A stretch of DNA of 64,000 nt from Salminus brasiliensis (taxonomy: Eukaryota > Chordata > Actinopteri > Characiformes > Bryconidae), in the NCBI RefSeq assembly GCF_030463535.1, contig NC_132883.1, positions 33,521,873-33,585,872 on the forward strand, written 5' to 3'. Numbering within the stretch: the stretch's first letter is position 1; each line of letters starts with the position of its first letter. The notes below the pieces were generated by a model, which made no database searches, was not told the DNA's origin, and worked only from the letters and a program-made list of their open reading frames with translations. This document shows positions 10,549 to 21,860 of this stretch, piece by piece. The position numbers and the translations under genes are program-made.

Positions 10549-13500
10549 ATGAGCCAACAAGTGTACATAATACGAAGTGTACGAGTGAGCATGTGGGGTT
10601 TTTTGATGCTCTGTGCTGTAACATGGGCATCAGAACCAATAATTGTAGAACTGGAAGCCTCCATGCACTCCACCCTCCTCTTGGACATTCAGTCATCTGT
10701 ATCCAGAGTGGCGACAGCCCAGACTTCTGGAGTTTCAGACACTGTTGCAGTGGTTGGCCAGATGTTCTGGATGAGGATCCCATTGCCGTCAGCAGACTGC
10801 CATAGCACAGACATTGTGAGTTCCTGAAGGCACATGCACACCTCAAAGTGCCAATGTCATTTTTTATGAGAGTTTGATATGAGGGATGTGCATTTTGGTG
10901 AAATTTAAGGAACATAAAAAAGCAATGTATTTACACTACCTATTCAATTTGCAGTGACAACTGGTGGATGCTTTTATTTACAGCAGTGTATTTGAATCAT
11001 AGTAGACAAGTAGGTGAATATAGCTTTAGGAGTCTTGCTGAAGAACTTAATGTGCTGTTTTTGCCCGGTATGGGAATCAAACCCTAGTCTGTCAAGGGGA
11101 GTGTAGTGGTGTTACTAACTACACCAACTGCTTTTTTAGCACCAGTATGGACTGCTTTTGGAACGAGTTCTAAAAGAGGGCAGCCAAACAGAGGCAAGGT
11201 TATTTACATAAATCGGACGTATGGGTGCAGTAACATTTCAGTCAGTCTGTTTAATTCTAAAGGACAAAGAATTAAGTAGAGATAGTTTTGCAATATAAAA
11301 TATAAAAATACACAAATGCTGACTTTTTCTACAATAATCTGTAGTCAAAGTATTTGTTGCAGTGAATAGATAAGTGAGTAAAAAAAATGACATGATTAGT
11401 TCTGTGAGATTCTTGGGCTGTCTTGCATGCGCTGCTGTTTTAAGGTTGATACACAGATTTTCAGATTTTTGCCTCTTGAGGTAGCAAAAACTATGTCATG
11501 TTTTGGAATTGTGTTGCTGCCAGTGTTTCTAGCAAAACTGTATCAGTGGCAGGATGAATTGATTCCATAAAAGACCAGCAAATCCTGAATGCAAATATTA
11601 AACCATCTGTTAAAAGACTGAAGCTGAAACACGGATGACTCTACAACAGAATAATGATCTAACACATGGACTATGTGAAGAGTGACAAATAAGCTTTTGC
11701 AATGGCAATCAAAGTACCCTGACCCAAACATCATAGAAAATGTGTGGGCTGACCTTAAACAAGCTGTGCAGGCAAGATGACCCAGTAATAGCTCAGAACG
11801 GCAGGCGTTCTGTAAGGAGTGGGAAAAATTCCAACTACAAGAACCGAAAGGCGATTAGCGGCCACAGAAAGTGTTTGCAAGCTGTGATTTCTGCCAAAGG
11901 GGTGTTACTGTCCTGTCTCTGTAACTTTGCACATGCCACATTGATGATTTAGTTTATAATGCTTTTTACATTCTGTTTTTATGTTATCAGTTTAGGAAAC
12001 GGCTAAGACTCCGGTATGCCTCTGTCTTAACAGAGATTGCATTTATTATTCAGATGCTTCAGAGACTTTGATCAGGACTATAATTAAATTCTGTTCACTC
12101 CTGTGTTTAGTCCTAGAGTTATTTATAAACGCTGTATAATATCAAAACAATCTCCAATGTGAGTTTGAGTAGCTAAGGTGATTAAGAAGGCTAGAATAAT
12201 CCCAGTTGACAGAAAAACAAAAACAGTTACCAACTAAGGTCAACATGCAATATTGTATCATCTTAGCAAAATACACATTATTTCTCACTGTTAAGTATTT
12301 TAATCAGTTATTTGATGTTTAAATAGTAAGTATGTGATTTGGTATGTAATGGTAATGGTATGTAAATGGTTTACAGCAATGCAATGGCCCACATTAGCCA
12401 CACAGCATATTTTATAGCATTGTAACGAGCACCGTTTTGTAATTAATCCCAAGTTTTACTGAATAGTGCAGTTGTCATTTCTGTGACTTATGGCTATATG
12501 TGCGGTTAGCCTAGCATCCACTCATTTCCCCAGGTTTGTCTTCCTCAAGTCTTAGGGGGAGGTTGGATTATAAGCCAGTGCTTTACCTTCTAATGTGTTC
12601 TGAAGTGTGGTTAGCTTTAGTTTGGTGGTCAGCTGAGATAGTCCAGCTTGTTTCCAAAGGAGCGAACACTGGAGAAAAGAGATGGTAAAAGCGGGTCACC
12701 TAGAGTCAGTCTTTTTGCTTCCACAGCCATGAGGCCGCAACACCATATTCTCCTGAAGTGGCTGTTTCAATTGTCAAAAGGCTTTTGCTGTTTGGCAGAG
12801 ACTATGTTCATTTTGAGGGTGTAAATATAATTAGTCAAGACTTTTAAGTTTTGGAATTTTGGAATTGTTTACAGCTCTGTTTTGATTATGCTGGATTTTC
12901 TTTTTTGTTTGAGGTTCATGGTTGGTCAGTTCCATGTACCATACTCTCATTATTCAACTATGCCAAGGTAAATACAGTTTGTCATTTTAGGGCACTCTTA
13001 AAACATTTGTTCATTCCAAACAAACAGGATTGCACATGATAAATTTTGAAGACTTGTTTGAAGACTGAGACCAACCTATTGAACAAGTTAGGTCAGATAA
13101 CAAAACACCTAGTTTGGTAATTCTGAGTTAATGTGCAATGTAAAGTCATACTGAAGTCACATAGATGCCCCACTGTGCCATATAAAAGCTCACTGTGGCT
13201 CATTATAGACAATGTTGTTATTCTCGGGAAAATATGGCTACATTGTTCTCTTTTTCTCAGTTCTACATGTTTTGTATAAATCAAACATTTTATCATTCCT
13301 TAATTCCATTAAATTTAACAGTGCGGCCACATTGTAATGATTTGTAATGTAAGTGGCATTTGTACACTATGAATTGGCTCAAAGTAAATGTGGATATGAA
13401 TATGTAAAATGTACCCATAAAAATAAGAGGAATTGTTGCGATTGAATAACTCCTGTTCTTTGAGATAAAGTGATGAACAGTGATGAGATTACTAATTATA

Positions 13501-15907
13501 CATTTATTTTACGTATTTATTTTCCCATTTTCACTCTCTACAGTTCTCGGAGGTTGGCAGTGCACCATTCCCTTCATGGCTATATTGGGACAATGAGCTC
13601 TGTCTTCTTCAAGGTCTGCCACTAGAGGGTGATAAAGGTCTGTATCGTTTCAGCTTGTCTCCAGCAGCATTACAAGGTCGTGATGGCAGTATACAGAGCC
13701 ACCTGCTTCTCAGAGGAACCAAACTAAGCAGCGCATACACTCATATAAACCAACCAGAGGTCTTCACAATCACAGTAAACTCAGAAGACCTACAGGAGAT
13801 AGAACCTGCTCCACTGGCACGGCATACTGAGATCAATGCAACCACAGCGTGTGTCTGTTCAAGTGGCCAGCCAATCACTGTGCTAACTATAATCTTGGAT
13901 GCTGACCTCATTAAGATGAATTGTAGAGAGCGACTGGCACTGCTACAGAAAATGAGTCACTTTGCTAGTGTGCCGCCAGAGCTGATGCGGGTCATGCCTG
14001 TTATTAACAACCGCTTTTTTGACATGACCGCTTTCATGGCTGGTCCAGGAAATGCCAAGAAGGTGGTGGAGAATGGTGCACTGTTATCATGGAAACTAGG
14101 CTGTGCGCTTGACCAGAGCAACCTACCTGACATTAGTCGAGTTCAGCTGCCAGCCAAGGACGGCACAATGTCAGCTTTGCTAGGATATCCAGTGGTTGGC
14201 TGGTACATTGTCAATAAGAAACCCCAAGTGGTGAAGCGAATCAGAAGACAGATCCACAACACTCCAACACCTGTGCCATCTCAGCTTCCTCCAACCACTC
14301 ACCCGGAACCTGCAGAGCGCATTGTGCCTACCCTCACATCCCCTTTCATTGCTCCTACAACAGACCTGTTGGCAAATCCTGCTCGTGGTCCCTTGCCCTT
14401 GCCGGTCAAACCTACTATACGGATCCGTGACCAGGTGGCTTACACACCTGTCTTGGGCCACCCTCTTCCCACTCGAGTTCTGGGCAGCACCAGCACTCTC
14501 CCTTTACAACCAACACTGACTCGGCACGGTTTTGTGGAGCCTACCGCTTCTGTTACTCCTCCAACCACCCGCAAACCAAAGACCTCCACCACAAAAAAGG
14601 GTAAGAAACAAAAGACTACACCCATGCCTCGAGAGCCAAAAACTACAGTTAAGCCTTCCAGACGCACCACCCCATTGACTAACCAGAAACCTCAGCTACA
14701 TAACCCTATTGATCAAGTTAACGTGTGGGTGGGGACGTACTTTGAGGTGAAGATTCCAGCTGATACATTCTTTGATCAGGAAGACGGCAGCACTGAAAGG
14801 TTGCGATTGTCACTGCGCCAGAGTCACAACCAAGCAGTTGACGAGGGCTCCTGGATCCAGTTTAACAGCACCAGTCAGTTGCTGTATGGCCTCCCTGACC
14901 TGAGCCACGTTGGCCGACATGAATTCTTCATGATGGCCACAGATAAAGAAGACTCAAGCACCACAGACGCCTTTGAGGTTCAAGTTAACCGCTGGCCAGT
15001 TGATGACCAATCGCCGGTTATGTTTGCTGCTCGTTTTCAGGGTGAAGCCAAAACACTGACCAATGACGTGCACAAGAAAATCTTACTAAGTAAGAAATTG
15101 GCCTTTGCACTGGGTGATCGCAATAGCAGTTCTATCACTCTAAGAAATATTTCCAGTGGTTCAATCTTGGTGGAGTGGACCAATAGCAGCTTGCCTAAGA
15201 ACCCTTGCCCACGGGAGCAGATTCAGGCAATGTGTCGCAGGATTTCAGATGCTCAAGGTCACCCTACTCCAATCTTCTACAGTGCCATGGAGCCAGAGTT
15301 CAAACCTGTTAACATCAGTGTTCATGGTGCCAACAAATGCCAAAGGTTTTCATTTGTGCCACCAGGGGAGCTCTCTGTTCCTCCGTCTACAGGGGAGAGT
15401 TCCGCTCTAGTGCCAACCCCAGTCACGCCTTCCTCTGGCTCAGGCCGGCGTAGCAGCGATGACGTTTACTTGCACACAGTTATACCTGCTGTGGTGGTGG
15501 CTGCTCTGCTGCTCACTGCTGGTTTCATTGCAATGGTCTGCTACCGAAAGAAAAGGCGTGGAAAACTAACCACAGAGGAACAAGCCACCTTCATTAAAAA
15601 GGGTGTTCCTATCATTTTTGCAGATGAGTTGGATGATGCTAAATCACCTCCCTCCTCCAGCATGCCATTGATCTTGCGTGAGGAGAAACCCCCTCTTCCC
15701 CCTCCTCAGTACCCCAGTTCTGCCTGTGGAGAAGGGTCCTTGCTCAACCACCATATCCTGGAGGAGTACATCTCCCTCAGTGATGACGACCCTAGTGCTC
15801 CCCCTTATCAGCCTCCCCCTCCTTTTACTGTTCCCATAGAGGGCAAAGGTTCTCGACCTAAAAACATGACAGCCTACAGGTGCCCTCCGCCCTATGTGCC
15901 CCCCTAG
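10549..15907 (+). CDS. dag1: Dystroglycan precursor, complete, two coding exons
   Basis: Exons 10549-10815 and 13544-15907 join in phase 0 and give 876 aa (human about 895). The two-coding-exon layout is that of vertebrate DAG1. The start at 10549 has A at -3 and is followed by a signal peptide, with a hydrophobic MWGFLMLCAVTWA core at about residues 15-27. Dystroglycan is cleaved into extracellular alpha and transmembrane beta chains. It links laminin, through O-mannosyl glycans on alpha, to dystrophin inside the cell. Seen here: the ASMHS and DTVAVVG N-terminal blocks; a furin-type KRIRRQ at 320-325; a Thr/Pro mucin-like region from about 325 to 480 starting with the TPTP glycan-acceptor motif; the SEA-type autocleavage site GS at 628-629 before ILVEWTN; a membrane segment at about 735-757 with a basic stop; and a C-terminal PPPY for dystrophin WW binding. 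All key sites are intact. Confidence 0.97.
11540..11955 (+). mobile_element. Tc1/mariner transposase remnant in the dag1 intron
   Basis: The frames contain the C-terminal catalytic block of a Tc1-like transposase in broken form: DPNIIENVWADLKQAVQ near 11718-11770, and SGHRK..LQAVISAKG near 11855-11900. Upstream, 11550-11700 resembles the preceding nucleotide consensus. The frame is interrupted by stops and shifts, so it is inactive. The intron on either side (10816-11540 and 11955-13543) shows nothing else recognisable. Confidence 0.7.
13544..15907 (+). CDS. dag1: dag1 second coding exon (mucin region, SEA module, membrane segment, cytoplasmic tail)
   Basis: The exon begins right after the acceptor CTCTACAG; its first residues are FSEVGSAPFPSW, aligning to the vertebrate block before LPSWLHWD. 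It carries 787 residues without an intron. The second cadherin-like region contains WVGTYFEVKIPADTFFDQEDG, and the SEA module contains LAFALGDRNSSSITL. The juxtamembrane cytoplasmic part FIKKGVPIIFADELDD is the most conserved stretch in the family. The tail ends with the 15 residues that bind dystrophin and utrophin. TAG stop at 15905. Confidence 0.97.
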   Translation, partial: FSEVGSAPFPSWLYWDNELCLLQGLPLEGDKGLYRFSLSPAALQGRDGSIQSHLLLRGTKLSSAYTHINQPEVFTITVNSEDLQEIEPAPLARHTEINATTACVCSSGQPITVLTIILDADLIKMNCRERLALLQKMSHFASVPPELMRVMPVINNRFFDMTAFMAGPGNAKKVVENGALLSWKLGCALDQSNLPDISRVQLPAKDGTMSALLGYPVVGWYIVNKKPQVVKRIRRQIHNTPTPVPSQLPPTTHPEPAERIVPTLTSPFIAPTTDLLANPARGPLPLPVKPTIRIRDQVAYTPVLGHPLPTRVLGSTSTLPLQPTLTRHGFVEPTASVTPPTTRKPKTSTTKKGKKQKTTPMPREPKTTVKPSRRTTPLTNQKPQLHNPIDQVNVWVGTYFEVKIPADTFFDQEDGSTERLRLSLRQSHNQAVDEGSWIQFNSTSQLLYGLPDLSHVGRHEFFMMATDKEDSSTTDAFEVQVNRWPVDDQSPVMFAARFQGEAKTLTNDVHKKILLSKKLAFALGDRNSSSITLRNISSGSILVEWTNSSLPKNPCPREQIQAMCRRISDAQGHPTPIFYSAMEPEFKPVNISVHGANKCQRFSFVPPGELSVPPSTGESSALVPTPVTPSSGSGRRSSDDVYLHTVIPAVVVAALLLTAGFIAMVCYRKKRRGKLTTEEQATFIKKGVPIIFADELDDAKSPPSSSMPLILREEKPPLPPPQYPSSACGEGSLLNHHILEEYISLSDDDPSAPPYQPPPPFTVPIEGKGSRPKNMTAYRCPPPYVPP

Positions 15908-17480
15908 TACATGACTAGATCTGTCACATTGGACAAAAGGATTTTAGTAGACATCTTCAAGTGGAAATAAAATTGTGTGAATTATTTGAATTCTGAGTGG
16001 ACTGGCTGGGTGTGTGGACAAAGCCCTTGATTGCAAGGCATGCTGGATTATTGTGACTCTGAAAGACTGAGCAGTGGCTTCACTCTCCAATCCACAGAAC
16101 ACTCTGCTTCTGATCCAAAATCCGCAGTACTTTGACTGAAGCGCTCTGAATAAGACCTACTTGCTTAAATCTCGGACTCGCTTGAAATGTCTGAACCAGT
16201 TAATATGGAGCAGTAAATGGGACATACGGGTGCAGAATGAATGAAGCTCATATCCGCTAACACTCTTTGGGAATTACTGTCTCTAAAGCACTGAAACAGC
16301 TACTGCCACTGAGAGTCACTTAATCAAACTGTAAGCCACTTACGCAGAGCTACTGAGCAGAGATTTATATGAGACACCATTAAGAATACATTTGGTGTCT
16401 GTATAGTCTGTGTTTTTTTTTTATAATGATCTTTTTTAATGTCTTTACTTGCCTGGAAGCAACATTTATATGGAGTATTATGTTTCTATGTCATATGAAA
16501 CAAAAGCAAACTGCTGGCTCTATCTATTTGATCATAGGCAGCCTTATGGGCAGATAGAAGCATTTGTTAGTGAAAATGACTCTCTCAGCCTATTAGAATT
16601 TGTTTAACGTTTATATATGCATTGCAGATCAGAACCTACCATTAAATTTGACCATCAAACCATGTCAACGTGCTTAAGGCTTAGGTATCCTGTGGCCACT
16701 GTAAAAATCTATCTGCAGGATTACCTGAAAAACATAACCACTAGTCTCTAAACCCACATATTTGAACTAAGATTCAGTTGTCTGAACTAGATCTACTACT
16801 ATTGTCTGAAAGACGTTAAGACTAGCATGTGCTACACAAATGGAACACAACCACTGAATAGTAGGTAACCAGTGTGCTAGCACGTTTCAGTTGAATATCA
16901 ATTAGCCAAATGTTTTGCTTACAGTTAAACCTAGCATTGGGGTAAGAGATGTTTCAGTTACCACCACACTTTGTAATCAGACTGCCCTTGATAACTCTTG
17001 GAATCATCACTTACTCATATTGTTATTTTTTAGACAAAAAGGACTCCAATGAAAGCACTGCGTTGCTTCTGACTGCTATATCAAATGTGTTTCCTCCTCT
17101 TTGTTGTATTGTGGCATTGCATTGCGTGTTTGTATATAAGTGTGTGCCTGCTCCACCTGTGGGATCAATAATACTACAGCACTAGACTAGAACAAAAAAA
17201 GGATTTTATTTTACAAACATTTCCAAGAGATTTGACTATTATATTCTGAAAACAGAAATGCAATATTTTACTGACCTAACCAGGACGTGTATTAGCCCTC
17301 GTGCTGGGAGTGTTTTGGAAAGAGCAACGAGCCGACGGAGATTCGTGTTAGATAAATAATGATACAACAAAAGTGACCACATGGAACATCTGAAATAATT
17401 CAGTCTAATGTTTTTACTACATTTTTGATACGTCTGAAATTGTTTATGAAAATATATTAATAAAGCTGTACTAAAAATTG
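15908..17480 (+). other. dag1: dag1 3' UTR with two candidate poly(A) signals
   Basis: AATAAA occurs at 15966, only 60 nt after the stop, and again at 17459-17464, followed by GTGACTTGTGTGAGAG, a GT-rich downstream element. Mammalian DAG1 has a long 3' UTR, so the distal site is more likely. The UTR has no long frame of its own. Confidence 0.5.
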
Positions 17481-18639
17481 TGACTTGTGTGAGAGCTCTG
17501 ATGTGGTCAAATGCCTCAATGGAGAGTAAGAGAATCTCACCGGACAAAGCCTCAGTGGTACACTTTTGAATGCTCTAACTCATCTGTTTTCATGCAGTTT
17601 GTGACGTTTTTTTAGCCCTTTATTGATGGTCAACTTCGGTCAGCTGGGTATTCTGCAGACCACACTCAAATGAGTTGGACAGATAAGTACAGATTTGGCT
17701 AAATACTGAATATGCTGCCCTAAATGTATTCATTTTTAAACGTAGATTACATTTAGAATGTATCTTGATAAGGTAATGGGAAAGCTGAAGCTGGTGTAAT
17801 AGTATATTTAAAAACTGAAGCTGATTAGATTTAATGTAAAGGGTGCCTAAATGTTTTCACGTCTTTTGAGGACATCGAAAATTTGTCAGTGATTTAAATT
17901 TTAAATCTAAAATTGTTTATTTTTTTAATGACTAAAAAAAAACATCTAATGATGATTCATACCATTTAAAGTGTTTTTATTGGACAATTTAATTCAGGCT
18001 TTGCTGGCCTAGTGCATGAACTTAACATAAATTGGTGCTCACTGGGATTGTATTAAGCCTACTGGTATTATATTTTCCCGGTATTACATTGTCTGTTCAA
18101 CCAGTCCCTAAATCCATAATGCTCAACCAATAGCTGTAACATGGTAACTATAGAAAAGACAGGATGTTCAAAGTAATACAAATGAATGGTGGTGGAAGAA
18201 TGTTGGATTAAACTAGACCACCACAATTAAACATAACAGAATCATTAGTAATAAATATCAAGCTCTAAAAGGACAAACAAAAGATAATTACTAATTGTAA
18301 GTTAATACCTATTACAAAAGGACCTGCAGCTCATTCATTTTATTGCGATTTCCTTAGTTTGAAATGATCCTTATTGATTCAAATGACCTCAGTTTCCTTG
18401 TCAAATGTCAGTATTTTTACTGACTTATTTTCTCTAGTTTTACTGCGCTCTTTATACTAGTCCATACAGTTATTCTATCATTGTCAGAAAGAATTGGCAG
18501 CAACATTTGGCAGCTCATATCTTTTTCTTTAAATCCCACATAGTGACCTCCGTAATGTTTGGATTAAACACACTTTTTTCTTTCTTGATAAGCTCCTCTG
18601 CTCCACAGTTTACAATTTCAAAGCAAACCTAATCAGACT
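17481..18639. other. Intergenic stretch, nothing recognised
   Basis: AT-rich spacer after dag1. No coding frame with exon borders and no tandem repeat were found. Confidence 0.4.
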
Positions 18640-19340
18640 ATTAAAGTACATATTCCAGTACCTGTGGTAGCCATAGGATTCCTTAGCCATGCTGTTTCAT
18701 GGATGGTATGCTTTGGATCATAGACAGTTCCTTTTTTTGTCTTCACACTTTGCTCTTGCCATCACTCTGATGCAGGTTAATCTTAGTCTCATTACAGGGC
18801 ACCAAAATAATAGGTACATTAAGCAGTCATGTTTAGTACTATGTTGCATATCCATTGCATGCAATGATTATTTGAAGTCTGCGACAGACATTACCAGTTG
18901 CCAGATGCATCTTCTCTGGTTGATAATTTTGCCAAGCCTCTGTAATTTTGCAGACACCTTCAGCTTGTTCCAGTTTTCTTTTCAGCATATGGAATGCATG
19001 CTTGTATTTATATTGGGTGACGGACTATTTTGTTTTTTTACTTAAAAAACAAACAAACAAACAAAAAAAAAAACACCTTACCAGTATGTTTGGGATCATT
19101 ATATTTCTGTATGATGAAGCATCACCCAAAGAGTGTGGAGGCATTTCCTGGAACTTGAGCCGATAAGATGTTCCTGTATACCTCAGAATTCATTGCTACT
19201 GCCTTCAGCAGCCACATTATCAATGAAGATAGGTGCCCTGAAATGAGGAGGACTGTGTTAAAAATGTTGTAACATGGTGATACTAAAATGTATGCGAGTA
19301 CCCTTAAATTAAAGTCTGGAATGTGTACTTCTGGGTTTTT
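18640..19340 (-). mobile_element. Decayed Tc1/mariner-like element
   Basis: Two diagnostic stretches are seen. 18690-18810 reads like the antisense transposase region (TGGTATGCTTTGGATCAT, CTTCACACTTTGCTCTTGCC, GTTAATCTTAGTCTCAT). 19222-19330 reads like the terminal region (GGTGCCCTGAAATGAGGAGG, then TAACATGGTGATACTAAAATG). Together they match a fish Tc1/mariner family in inverted orientation. The middle is rearranged and no transposase frame survives. Confidence 0.7.
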
Positions 19341-19560
19341 AAACATTATAGATATTATAATATTATTAATAATATTTTCTTCAACACAAATGCTCCAAAA
19401 CCAAGAACACTTCAGTGTGAGTGGTGCGGAAGGAGATTAAAAAGATCTTCACTTGTTGCGGCCGCAATAAAAAAAAAGAAACTTACCTGCAGACTGAATT
19501 TCTCCTTATTCCTGTAACGCTGAAGGAGAGAGCAATTTTATATTTTATTTACAGTAAATA

Positions 19561-19615
19561 AGTATAAATATTGCAAGAATTGTGTCATTGGCACAATTCT
19601 TGCAATATTTATACT
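19561..19615. repeat. Perfect 24-bp inverted repeat (hairpin) followed by T6
   Basis: The arms 19561-19584 and 19592-19615 are exact reverse complements around a 7-base loop TCATTGG. The right arm runs directly into TTTTTT (from 19615 on), a Pol III-type terminator. Transcription of the plus strand would give a shRNA-like hairpin. No known miRNA was recognised, and the palindrome may instead be the tip of a small transposon. Confidence 0.85.
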
Positions 19616-19659
19616 TTTTTGCCTTTGTTCATTACCTCTGTAAAGCAATTCAAATGTGA

Positions 19660-20030
19660 CTGAAATGTAGACTCTCCTTTGTATTTCAAAGGTTCCTAAT
19701 TTATGGTTTAGGAAAGTAATCTGTGACAACCAGAGAAGGACTGGTTCCCCTTTTGAGTCTTGGTTCCTCTCAAGGTTTCTTCCTGTCATGCTGAGAGTGT
19801 TTATGCTTGCCACTGTTGTCAGTGAGTGCGTTGAATGTGTTCATAATCGGATTTCTGCAGTAATCTGATTAAGTGCAACAGCATACTCAGATTTCTTATT
19901 TTCTTCATCTTCTATAATGACATATGCTTATTGTGTGGCTTGTGCATATAAACACAACCATTGGCTTGCTCAAAATAGGTTTGAATTCAGATCTCTGTAA
20001 AGCTTCTTTGTGATGACATTCATTGCTTGT
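19660..20030 (+). mobile_element. LINE 3'-tail repeat, copy 2 (sense)
   Basis: The block contains GGTTCCTCTCAAGGTTTCTTCC, TTGCCACTGTTGTCAGTGAGTG and, at 19993-20020, TCTCTGTAAAGCTTCTTTGTGATGACATTC. This is the sense form of the tail seen antisense near 42.7 and 47.2 kb. Only the tail region is left; no reverse-transcriptase block precedes it. Confidence 0.6.
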
Positions 20031-21180
20031 TTAACCCCCTTTACATCTTAAAATGGTCTTTATTTCAATCACATATTGAGTGCTTAATTTCAAATACTTG
20101 TGAAGTTCTGAGGTAAAATGACAAAAATCATGTCACTGACCAAATACTCATGGACTTGACTGCAAACTATGCTGAAAACAAACCAGAGAAACTCACACAG
20201 GAACCTGACTATGCTAGGCTATAAAACATAGTATATGCAACACTTAACAGGATCAAACTCAAAACAAAACTAACAAGAAATAAAGGCAGCTGAGTCTCAA
20301 TCATCTTTATGTAGCGGAGCTTGGAGGGGCTTGGTCAGTCTACATGCAAATGCAATGCACATGACTTGAATCCTTGTGTAAAGACCTAAAGACGCAGCCC
20401 CTGAAGCACAACATGGAAGGAGGGCCCAGGTACCCAATAGGGATGCCTTGGTGGTGGTTCTGTCTCTCTTATTCTGCCTTATTTTGTTTAAACCTTTTTA
20501 CTTTTACTGTAAATAAACCTCCCCCGCCCCCAGCATATATTTAGTCTGTTTAAGGAAACGTTTTAATTCAACTGAAAAGAGAGACTGGTCAGGTGTACAT
20601 GATATGGTATGTACTTTTAATCATAGGCTGATCTATTTCACATTGTGTTGTGCCAAAAAAAAGAAAAAAATCTGCATTAAGATAATATTGCAGTACATAA
20701 AGAAAGATGTGCATACTTCTCAAAATGCAAAGATGAAAGTAAGCATAATCTACGTGCTTTTTGCAATTACTGATGGCCTTTTAAATCCTAAATTAAAAAT
20801 ACTACATTTTGGGGAACTTAGTCATGCAGATATAAAGAGGTATTTCACAGCCTTTTCCTGAATGTATTAAGACATCGTAAACAGTTCTTTATTATCTTAC
20901 ATTTAGGAAAAAAATACTTATAAAATGGTCTTTTCACAGCTTAATGATTTCTTAAATGAAACCAATATTCATGATAAATTTTAATCATAGCACTGAAACA
21001 GCCCTAGTGAAGAAAATAAATGATGAGAGTAAATATTGACTCAGGAAACATTACTGTCTCTCATTCTTCTTTATCTAACTGCTCTGTTTGACACAATTAA
21101 TTCAAAGTATGCGTCTTAAATAACTGGAGAGCTTGGCTGGTCTCTCTGAAACTGTTATAAGTTGTTGTTTTTTTTTATTA
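20031..21180. other. Intergenic stretch, nothing recognised
   Basis: AT-rich spacer with short A-rich runs. No exon, RNA gene or clear repeat was seen. Confidence 0.4.
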
Positions 21181-21189
21181 TTTAGTATT

Positions 21190-21860
21190 TTATTATTAGT
21201 GAAACATGAGAACTTCTCGGAAGAGCACAGGGAAGTACCACAAGGCTCTGTACTTGGTCCACTTTTATTTTCTTTATGTTACCACTGTGTGAGATTATTA
21301 CAAAACAAGAGTCAAACAAGAGTCTTCACAGCTATGCTGATGACACACAGCTGTATCAGTTGCAGCAGGTGACGTGAATGCCGCAGATAAGCATACTACT
21401 TGTCTGCATATTCTTGTCAAATGGAAGAAATACCATGTTTTTTCAAACTGAATGAGGATAAAACAGAAATACTTGTAATTGCCAAATTGAAGCAAAGAGC
21501 TAAAAGGTATACAGCACACTTGGAAATCTAGCCCTACAAATCAAAACTTAAATTAGAAACCCTGGTGTGACCCTGGACTCTGACTTTACATGTAATCTGC
21601 ATATTAATACTATTATTACAACTGCTTTTATCATCTAATAAATATAGCAGGAGTGAGCTCGGTTACCTTCGATTAAAAGATGCCAAGAAATGTGTTCAAG
21701 CATTTGTCTTTTCTCACAGTGACTACTGCAAAGCATCACTTACCGGACTTCCAAAAACCATGGCAAACAAATTCAAAACGCAAAATGCAGCAGAGAGAAT
21801 ATTAACATGACTTTATCAGACCAATAGACCCAGTCGTGTCTAAATCGATGTTTAAGTAAC
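21190..21860 (+). mobile_element. L2-like LINE reverse-transcriptase fragment, broken
   Basis: Translation in broken frames gives the RT motif block VPQGSVLGPLLFSL at about 21235-21280, then YADDTQLY, the RT active-site YADD, at about 21332-21356. Further on come DYCKASLTGLPK at about 21720 and QNAAERILT at about 21782, the C-terminal landmarks of L2/CR1-type LINEs. Several stops and frameshifts interrupt it, so it is a dead 5'-truncated copy. Confidence 0.8.

Noticed and set aside
10541-10915. A 124-codon minus-strand frame
   Set aside because: It is the shadow of the dag1 first coding exon, which has a signal peptide and conserved blocks on the plus strand.
11040-11130. tRNA-like stretch with GGGAATCAAACCCTAG
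   Set aside because: It resembles an antisense B-box of a SINE but lacks a foldable tRNA cloverleaf, so no tRNA gene is called.
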